From positions 9,781,001-9,845,000 of the forward strand of contig NC_092569.1 of NCBI RefSeq assembly GCF_037975245.1: a stretch of DNA of 64,000 nucleotides, read 5' to 3'. A model generated the notes under the pieces. It ran no database searches and was not told where the DNA came from. It worked only from the letters and a program-made list of their open reading frames with translations. Of the stretch, positions 51,555 through 61,100 are shown piece by piece. A program made the translations under genes and the position numbers. The stretch is from Apostichopus japonicus. Taxonomy: Eukaryota > Echinodermata > Holothuroidea > Aspidochirotida > Stichopodidae. How positions within the stretch are numbered: the first letter of the stretch is position 1; every line of letters begins with the position of its first letter.

Positions 51555-53125
51555 TAGCTTATGATACTTGTGTGGTGTATGTACCTGGCATAGTATAAAC
51601 TTGTACATAGTGAATGTACCTAGCCTATTATACTTGTGTGGTGTATGTACCTGGCATAGTATAAACTTGTACATAGTGGATGTACCTAGCCTATTATACT
51701 TGTGTGGTGTATATGTACCTGGCATGGTATAAACTTGGACACAGTGAATGTACCTAGCATATTATACTTGTGTGGTGTATGTTATTATACCTGTGTGGTG
51801 TACAGTATGTACCTGGCATAGTATAAACTTGTACATAGTGGATGAACCTAGCTTATTATACTTGTGTGGTGTATGTACCTGGCATAGTATAAACTTGTAC
51901 ATAGTGGATGAACCTAGCTTATTATACTTGTGTGGTGTATGTACCTGGCATAGTATAAACGTGTACATAGTGGATGAACCTAGCTTATTATACTTGTGTG
52001 GTGTATGTACCTGGCATAGTATAAAATTATACATAGTGGATGTACCTAGCTTATTATACTTGTGTGGTGTATGTACCTGGCATAGTATAAACGTGTACAT
52101 AGTGGATGAACCTAGCTTATTATACTTGTGTGGTGTATGTACCTGGCATAGTATAAAATTATACATAGTGGATGTACCTAGCTTATTATACTTGTGTGGT
52201 GTATGTACCTGGCATAGTATAAACGTGTACATAGTGGATGAACCTAGCTTATTATACTTGTGTGGTGTATGTACCTGGCATAGTATAAAATTATACATAG
52301 TGGATGTACCTAGCTTATTATACTTGTGTGGTGTATGTACCTGGCATATTATAAACGTGTACATAGTGGATGAACCTAGCTTATTATACTTGTGTGGTGT
52401 ATGTACCTGGCATAGTATAAACTTGTACATAGTGGATGAACCTAGTTTATTATACTTGTGTGGTGTATGTACCTGGCATAGTATAAAATTATACATAGTG
52501 GATGTACCTAGCTTATTATACTTTTGTGGTGTATGTACCTGGCATATTATAAACGTGTACATAGTGGATGAACCTAGCCTACTATACTTGTGTGGTGTAT
52601 GTACCTGGCATAGTATAAACTTGTACATAGTGGATGAACCTAGCCTACTATACTTGTGTGGTGTATGTACCTGGCATAGTATAAACTTGTACATAGTGGA
52701 TGAACCTAGCTTATTATACTTGTGTGGTGTATGTACCTGGCATAGTATAAACTTGTACATAGTGGATGTGCCTAGCTTATTATACTTGTGTGGTGTATGT
52801 ACCTGGCATAGTATAAACTTGTACATAGTGGATGTACCTAGCTTATTATACTTGTGTATACCTGGTGTTGTATAAACTTGTACATAGTGTACGTACCTAG
52901 CTTATTATACTTTTGTGGTGTATGTACCTGGCATATTATAAACGTGTACATAGTGGATGAACCTAGCTTATTATACTTGTGTGGTGTATGTACCTGGCAT
53001 AGTATAAACTTGTACATAGTGGATGTGCCTAGCTTATTATACTTGTGTATACCTACCTGGTGTTGTATAAACTTGTACATAGTGTACGTACCTAGCTTAT
53101 TATACTTTTGTGGTGTATGTGCCTA
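51555..53125. repeat. 66-bp minisatellite with higher-order structure, about 23 copies
   Basis: The unit contains CATAGTATAAACTTGTACAT, then AGTGGATGAACCTAGC, then TTATACTTGTGTGGTGTATG and TACCTGG, with a period of 66 bp (for example 51841 to 51907). A 22-codon period keeps one frame open for 375 codons on plus (51748-52875, with ATG) and 354 on minus. In 51955-52390 the units alternate between an ACGTGTAC/GATGAAC type and an AAATTATAC/GATGTAC type, a 132-bp higher-order repeat. Near 52880-53120 a shorter variant (TGTGTATACCTGGTGTTGTA) recurs in a longer block. The plus peptide is Cys- and Tyr-rich with no known domain, so I treat it as a repeat, not a gene. Confidence 0.95.
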
Positions 53126-53659
53126 GCATATAAAGTACTTGCGTAGTAGATATACATACTTAGCTTAGTGTAGAACCTATTAGGGATTGTACCTACAGCT
53201 TATTATAATAGTGCAATGGATTAACAACACAACAAACTTGGTAGACATTGGCCATATTTGGATTGGTCTTCTAAGGTGGCATTGAATTTACATTCCTATA
53301 TTTCCACTATTTAGAATGACCCTGGAGTTGAAATGGGGCTTCCACCTTGATCTTATTTTAACAGTATTATTGCAAAGGCACACAATATGACATTCAAAGC
53401 TTTACTAATTTACCCAGGGAAGATAAGACAAATACTTCATTCTGTCATTAGCAATGCCATATGTCTTGCTTATCACAATATATGTTATTGTTTGAAGGAA
53501 TTATTTTTGAAATTAATTGAATGATTTTCACATAAGACAATGCAGAAAAATATTGAATGATGGTCATTATAATTAATCCTTTATTTGATGTAGTACTTTA
53601 TATAATACTTTGATTAAGCATTTTGCAATTTCTTTCATTTTTCATATTTAATATATATA

Positions 53660-53685
53660 TTTGGGGAGGGGGGGAGGAGGTCATT
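53660..53685 (+). other. short G-rich tract
   Basis: TTGGGGAGGGGGGGAGGAGG in AT-rich surroundings. Nothing else is notable nearby. Confidence 0.4.
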
Positions 53686-55241
53686 CAATATTCATTTATT
53701 TCAAAAATTCATCCACTGTTACACCCTCCACAACAGTCGTATTCTGAGGTCAAGCAAGTGTTTTCATGTGCATTCCAAAAAAAAAATCAACTGTCCTTCC
53801 TATACAGCCCATGCCCTGAGAGAGAGATTCTGAAAATTCTTTGTAAAAAGCCAAACCACAGCAAACCAAAAACACATGCATCACCTGGGCAACATACAAA
53901 TATACTGTATATATATTTAAAACTTATCAGATTTGGTTCAATTTGTACAGTTTAATCATGTCATGTAGCAAATTTATACTCCCATCTAATTGATCATGAA
54001 ATTTGTGTCCACCTTGTATGTATTGTATACCTGACATGAAAGATTTTCCATTTTCTGTATTGAACACTATCCTACTGTTGTTATCACATATGTACCAATA
54101 TAGCCTAACCACCTCAGCATACAGTTACATGATTCTCAACTGAAAATGTTTTAACCAAAATGCCAAATAATTGTGAAACATGGACTATATAACTATTACA
54201 TGCATTGTATCACTAGATCATGCATTTTGAGTAATTGACAGCTGGAATATGAAGATTCCAACTTGTTGAAAAGTTACATGAATTCCAGTGGTTTTACACT
54301 AAAATGTCTACAGTAGGTACAGCACAGGGACTTCCAACAGTTCAAAACAAGTAATTCTCTATTGGAAATTAGTAACAACTAATTCTCTATTGGAAACACC
54401 TTTGCTATTCGTTGCAACAAAATATTTTTTCAAACGACACCGGCTGATTCTTAGGCTACAGGCTGTAGGGGCCTACCTGTATGTCACCTGTGTTATTCCA
54501 GTCAGCGTTATTCTATTACAGATAAATAACTTGTTTACCTGTTGTCATGCAGTCAATATCACAAATCCATCCGTGTCATGTGCATATTATGCACCCCAGG
54601 AATTCCATCATACAAATATTTAAAGAGTTTTGTTTCATACAAAATGGTGACCAACTAGACAGATATTTCACAAACATATTGTTTTAACTTGAAGCCAGCG
54701 ATGCGAATGTTTCCTTACAGTGGTACATCAGTACATTGGTGATGTCATTATGGTTAACGGTTTTCCAAAATCTTAATTTTTGCCTTTATAATCAATGTAT
54801 TTGATTTCTATTGGAAATGTGATACTTTTATTTTTATACGTTTTTTTTTAATCTGCCAAAATGGCTGTAATTTCTGAAGTTGAGGCTCCATGAAAAGGCA
54901 TTTGGTGTTAAGTTGTATCTTTAAATGAATAATTGTTATAAAAAATGGTATAAACAAATTTAAACTTAGTTAATTGCCATCATGTTGCCACCTGAAATTA
55001 CCAGATACATTCATAAAATTTCAATAAAAGATGAAGCAATTTTATGTCTCTGCCATGATCTACGTGGCACACAGTCAAATGTTATCGTGACAATATTTCA
55101 TCAAAATATTGTTGGCAAAAATTATTAACATTTATGTACCACACAAAAAGAAAGAGGAAAGAAAGGAAAAGTCATGTTGCCAAATAGTTAAGAAGTTAAA
55201 TAATTTGGAACAAGAAGTTAAATTAATTTTGGAAGTTCTAT

Positions 55242-55540
55242 CATAATAATCATATTCGATTTATATAGCGCTTTATACCAGCGATAGGTCTCAAAGCGCT
55301 CTACAGACGTTATATTACCCTGTTCAATGATAACCTGTCCCAAAAACAATCCCTCCAGTCGGCAGCAGTTATATACTGCGCCCAATGACAAGTTACCTCA
55401 CAGTTTACCCTTCAACCCCTGGGTGGAGAGAGGCAAGTGAGATAAAGCATCTTGCCCAAGGACACAACGTAATGAACTAGGCAGGAATCGAACCAGCAAT
55501 CCTTGGATCACAACGCCTTAGCCAATTGGCCACCACGCTA
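55242..55540 (-). mobile_element. tRNA-derived SINE, nearly complete, minus strand
   Basis: Read on the minus strand it starts GCGTGGTGGCCAATTGGC, with an A box TGGCCAATTGG (55522-55532) and a perfect B box GGTTCGATTCC (55484-55494), about 30 bp apart as in tRNA promoters. The body follows: GTCCTTGGGCAAGATGC, an ACCCAGGGGTTGAAGG block, then GAGCGCTTTGAGACC and AAGCGCTATATAAATCG at the 3' end with an ATTATTATGA tail. This is the standard tRNA head, body and GCGCTATATAA tail of marine-invertebrate SINEs, about 300 bp long. SINEs move by target-primed reverse transcription using a partner LINE. No LINE is present in the window. The head is not an intact tRNA gene. Confidence 0.88.
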
Positions 55541-57059
55541 CAGTAGCTATATATAGCAGAGAAAGATTAAACTTCTGTATTCATATCTCCTAGTTTGATT
55601 TTTTGTAAATTATTTTATTGTCCATCCTCTTCCCCCACCTAATAATGATGCAGTTTGTCATTGAACACTAAAACCAGCAAATGTTTGATTTAAGAAGATC
55701 CGTGTTAATCACTCATTGTTTTGGTTCAAATGTTAAAGTCTGTTCAAAATTGAAAGTCATTAATTAAGTACTTGATAAAAAAAACAAAGGATGAAATGGA
55801 GGAGATCACATTTAAAAGGTTTCTTTTTTAGATGAAATTGTTTGTTGAGGAATGTGGCTTATGCTAATTTTAGCAGTGTTTAATCTTCAGTCCGATAAGC
55901 TTGATTTCAGGAATAAATATTACCTTATGTACGTGTATCATGATATGGACAGGAGTAGTCCAGAACTTTTCCAATTTTCCTGCAATCATATCAGCTTTAC
56001 AAACTCTAATAATTTCAGATTAACTATTTATCTGACTTCACTGACTGATGTAATGTGTTTTAATGGCCCAGATATCATGTCTGTCTTATAACTGGAGTTA
56101 ATTAATGATCAAACAGTATAAAAACAAAACACGGTTAAAACATTGAATTAACTAATTAATTTAAAAGTAAATTTAAAGTGCCATGTTTGGCGGATCTAAC
56201 ACTGGTTTCCTATTCTGTGTTAACAATAGCAGTATCATATCATGTTATGCTATGAGGTTGCTGTTGTATTCCAACTTTTTTTGGATAATTCTGCATTTAA
56301 CATTTGGTGTTATAATTTTATAAATTATTAAAAAATAAATGGAAGTGGTATAGATATTTGTAATGACCAATATTTCATGTAATTTAATGAACACAGTTAA
56401 ATGAAAATGTTCTAGAGTAAAATTTCAAGTGATACAAGTTTTTCACATTCTAGATCTCTAATGTAGGATATCAATTTGCTGTGGGATATTAAAAAGAAAT
56501 GTTTCTTTTTACCTTTATTAAATTTGAAAGCAACTTTTCTCTAACAGGTTCCATTTGTCCACTGTAGCCTAGGTTAAAATCACTTGAAATCCCTACCCAG
56601 AACATTTTCATAAAACTGTGTTCAACTAAACTGCAGGAAAATTGGTCTCAAGCATATTTACTGTATACCACTCTTAGGGGTTTTTTGTTTACCAAAACTA
56701 CAAATGCCTATTGGGTAAATTGTAACGATGAGAAGTTTTTAATTTTAATTATCCTGTTGTCTGCTATTTGCAATGCAGATACCAAAAGTTATATATATCT
56801 GATCTAAAGAAGTTAAAGAATAGGTTTCGGAATCTTCAAGAACTTATAAACCCCAACCGCCGTATGAGATTTGGTCTCGTGAGCAAGCAAGCCAACCGAA
56901 ATTTCGAACAGAAAAAAAAAGCTCCTTTGGTACAATAAATAACATGCTGATCGAAAGCAGCTTAATTATTTTAAATTTAATCACTTTGGGCTAAAAACGG
57001 CAGTGACTGGAAAGCCCACACTAACTGGGAGCAAGGTATGTACGAACAAATGAAACGTG

Positions 57060-57400
57060 ACACACTCTTTGCTTAGGTTTGACGTAGACAGGGCACTTAA
57101 CTGCTCGCTCCCTCTCTATCTCTCTCTGCTCCCGTTGCCCGTGCAGCTCACAGCAGTAGAGGCAGCAGCAGAATTAGTCCAGCCTCGCCGCTACTACTGC
57201 TTGCTTGCTGTAGTAGTAGCTACCACCGATCACTAGAGTGTCGATGCCGCAGAGTTCACTCAAAGGGCAATTCGGCAGTTAGATTATTATACAGTGCTGA
57301 ACATGTAGTGTGTAGTGATGTACGATGCCAAGCCTGCCCAGTTTTCATCACAGATATGCCATTCCCCAGAAGAAGGAAAAGACCGAGGATTCTTCTAAAC
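57060..57400 (+). promoter_or_regulatory. GC-richer promoter or first-exon-like patch (weak)
   Basis: Base composition rises sharply here: a CT-rich block (CTCGCTCCCTCTCTATCTCT) is followed by CAGCAG and CTGCTG-type sequence and a hairpin GCTACTAC/GTAGTAGC around a 12-nt loop near 57199-57230. Downstream an ATG at 57325 opens 61 codons (57325-57510) that start hydrophilic and Lys/Ser-rich (P-Q-K-K-E-K-T-E-D-S-S-K-R-S) and then become low-quality AT-rich sequence. This may be a promoter with a 5' exon, but no donor site or known protein supports it. Confidence 0.2.
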
Positions 57401-58368
57401 GTTCAATGTCACATTCGCTTATTATGATATATAGTGGAAATATATATTATATGTATGAATATATAAACTACACATGTTGGCTCTCAATTCTATTAAAACA
57501 TGGGCCTTGAATTGATTAAAGCACGGTGAGCTTTGCTTGTCATCAAACAGGTCATTTAAGCAGCCACCATTATGTTAAATTTCAACCAATATTGATATTT
57601 TCTGTTTCTTATAGCACTTTACCTTACACAGTTTCCTTCTCTGTTACAGTGGTCATCGGTCGTATCGAATGCAATTTTTTTTCAAACAACGTAAAAGAGA
57701 GAGAGGGGGAAAACCTCCGGTCAATCCCTAATTTGGTACAATTCATAGTAAACATGCAAATTTATGTTAGTGGTCAATAAACATTATTATGATTCTTGTT
57801 TGGACTTTAATAACGATATAAAAAAGAACAAAATAAACTATATTCATCTTTCATTGGATTTCAGATTTATGTTTAAAGCTAGATACAAATTAGGCAAGCA
57901 TGTATTATACGATAATATTGTTATACATTAAAGAGGTCTTGTACGCCATTTTTAGAGAGAAAAAGGACTGGAGGCTAGATGATCAGTTGGGAGACTGCAG
58001 AGTTTACAAAAGTAGTTCATGTTATCCCTTGAAAAATGCCAAATAAATTCTTCATTTATGTATTAGTATGAAGTTTAATTAGTGAGGTTAAACAAACAGA
58101 TGGATAATCTTGGATTGGCACATGTCAGAGTGACCCTCAATGAGGAATATAATAATAAAAAAATATAATATGATCCACTCCCATCACCTTCTGTTTTATC
58201 ATAGACTTCATACCATCTAACCTCATACATATTTTATCTGTGCAACCATGCTGTTTTTGTATTATAGTCAAATTTAAAAACAAAAGGTCCAATTGCAATC
58301 TGGCTGTGTACCCTACAAGTATCAGAATCCTATGTTAGCCCGAGATATATATATAATAATAGGAACTA

Positions 58369-59025
58369 GAGTCTCAATTTTGCATGTCAATAAAAAGTAA
58401 TAACTTACAGTATATATATGACAGGATAGTATTCTGCTAAAATAGGAAGATTTTGTTTCCAAGACATGTTGACCGTGTCAAACGTTCATCCAACAACATA
58501 GAACTTGAAACAACCTTCAGTTAAGGATCTAACTTCCACAAATGTATACAACTTAAATTTATCATAAAAACATTACAAAAATATGAACTTAGAGTCTCAA
58601 TTTTGCATGTCAATAAAAAAGTAATAACTTATATGACAGGAAAACTTTCTGCTAAATAAGGAAGATTTTTGAGGAAGAATGAGGAAGTTTCCAAGACATG
58701 TTGACCGTGTAAGACATGCATCCCACAACATTGAACTTGAAACAACCTTCTGTTAAATATCTAACTTCCACAAATAAATGCAACTTAAATAAATTCATCA
58801 TAAAAATTAAACAAATATGAACGAGAGTCTCAATTTTGCATGTCAATAAAAAGTAATAACTTATATGACAGGATAAATTTCTGCAAAATGAGGAAGATTT
58901 TGTTTGCAAAGACCTGCTGACCATGTAAGATATGCATCCAACAACATAGAACTTGAGACAACCTTCTGTTAAAAATCTAACTTCCACAAATGTATGCAAC
59001 TTAAATTCATCATTAAAATTAAAAT
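58369..59025. repeat. three tandem copies of a 223-233-bp unit
   Basis: Copies begin with GAGTCTCAATTTTGCATGTC at 58369, 58592 and 58825. Each contains AATAAAAAGTAATAACTTA, AAGACATGTTGACCGTGT or a variant, ATCCAACAACATAGAACTTG and CTAACTTCCACAAATG. Divergence between copies is moderate. The minus-strand frame 58652-58999 is a by-product. Confidence 0.93.
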
Positions 59026-60994
59026 TTCACAATATTTTACATTGATGACATGGCATATTGCTGAGATTGTTTAATTATCTTTGTGCGTAATATTGTTTGT
59101 CTGTTTCTTCTTTCTTCATTCATGTTTGTTTTGGCTCATATGTACATCTTCATGGAGTTTTGAGTGTAGTTTGTCAGGGGTTATTTACTATTCATTCTTA
59201 ACATACAGACAATTGTCAAAAAAGAGAATAAACGTTACAGTACATACCATATGTATTACAGTAACAGAACAACAATATTAATAAGGGGAACAGAATCAGT
59301 GTATCTATTTGACAATTTTTAGCATTAAACATCTTTGGGACTTGTAAAGTTTGCTTCTGTACATCTTTAGAGGATGAGAAGTATGTAATACCACTGATTC
59401 ACATTCTATCAAAGTAAGAAACTGCCGAAAAAGAAAAATGCTTAAAAGATTTAATATCCTTGAGAGAAATAGCTGTTATATAATTATACTAATTAATCTA
59501 AATGTATCCGATACTTGATACAGTGGTTTGTGTCAGTGGTTTAAACTTGTCCTGAGTGAACACATGTATATCCATATTTTGCCTGAATTAGTTTTTGTCA
59601 GTATTGGGGGTGGGTGAGGACTCCTTGTTTTTGCTATGGATTTTTGAACTTCTGAAGCATTTTTGTTAATGAAAATTGTATTCTGGTTAGGGCTGACAAT
59701 AACTTGTAGGCTAGAATCTAAACTGAAAAACCAAACCAAAGAAAACAAGTAACAAATGAAGAATAACAAAATGTAGAAAATTACTCAACATATTTCATTG
59801 CCCCAGTCTCAAGATCAAGTTTAAAAAAAAAGAGAAAAAAAAATGATGTAACTTGAATCGCTGGATATCATTGGATCGATCATATACTGTAGATGCTATT
59901 CTGTTTTATATTGAAAAAAAATTCTGTAAAACCTTTAACAGCCTTGAATAGCAGTAACCACCTCAAACAATAGTCATAACGACCATGCTAATGATTCTCA
60001 ATTTCTGAGAATGCCATTGACTTTTTACTTGCTGGTGGAATACTTAATATAAAGGAGAAAGTTTTTGTGAAGTACTTAGTGTTATCACATCTATAATCCA
60101 AAATGACATACTTTGAATATTTCTTGGCTTGAAATTTAATGTTCCACCTGTTACTTTGACATTTGATATGCATCCATAGTTGTCCTAACTTGCACCCCTA
60201 AAGCAGCATGTCATTGTTGGCCATGTGGTCGTTATTGTTTTACTATGAGACCCTGGACCTATTGTTTTCATCAAACCATGTACATAAATTAGCTTTGAAT
60301 TTGTTCAATTTAACAATGGTATGTATTTCATTCTAATGAGTGAAGCTGACATTGTTATGCAGATGAGCTGTCTCAAAACTGAAACATAAATGAGAGCAAA
60401 TAAATATAAACAAAAATTGATGGATAATTTGAACTCTATTATAGCGATTTTAATTCAATAAATTTTCATTTGGGTATTCTGTTCTATAAACTATTTTGCT
60501 CTGAAACACCTCACAAAACCTCAGTAGAACAATGTATTAAATTTGGCTCATGGATAATAAAAAAAAAGTCATGCCAGAACCATTTTGACCCATCCAGGTA
60601 TTTTTGTAATTGTGTTGTTATTTGTGAAAGGTTTCAATGACATTTTGAAGCTATATAAATTAAATATAAAATCCAATCAACATTTTGGTATCTTTTCTTA
60701 ATTTTTAAGTTTTGTTTGCTGACCACAGAATCATCAGAGCTTCAAATTACTGATATGGACAGGGTTCTTTCATCAAAGGGTGTTTTGATGTGATGGTTTC
60801 TTCTTGGTTTTTATATCAAAACACTTCTATTGCTCAGATCGCAGTCATTTCTCTATATTTGTATCTTTTCCTATTTGTATTTGACAGTTTTACTTTCTCT
60901 ACAGTTTTTTCCTCAAGTTTTGAAATGTATTAATTAGTTATGAAGAATGTCACCAGTTGCAGGAAAAAAGTAAAAAATTGGTTGAAATACCAGA

Positions 60995-61007
60995 ATACTG
61001 TATATAG

Positions 61008-61045
<38 letters not shown>

Positions 61046-61100
61046 ATTTATATAAAATATATATATATATATATATACAGTATATATAAAATATATATTT
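60995..61100. repeat. TA-rich palindromic microsatellite
   Basis: (TA)n blocks with TTTATA interruptions, bounded by ATACTGTATATAG on the left and TATACAGTATAT on the right, so the whole 100 bp can fold back on itself. Confidence 0.85.

Noticed and set aside
51748-52875. 375-residue Cys/Tyr-rich repeat protein with ATG start
   Set aside because: It is fully explained by a 66-bp minisatellite. The minus strand is open for 354 codons in the same place and no domain is recognisable.
55242-55540. Functional tRNA gene
   Set aside because: Perfect A and B boxes are present, but the body and tail are those of a SINE and no closed acceptor stem is seen.
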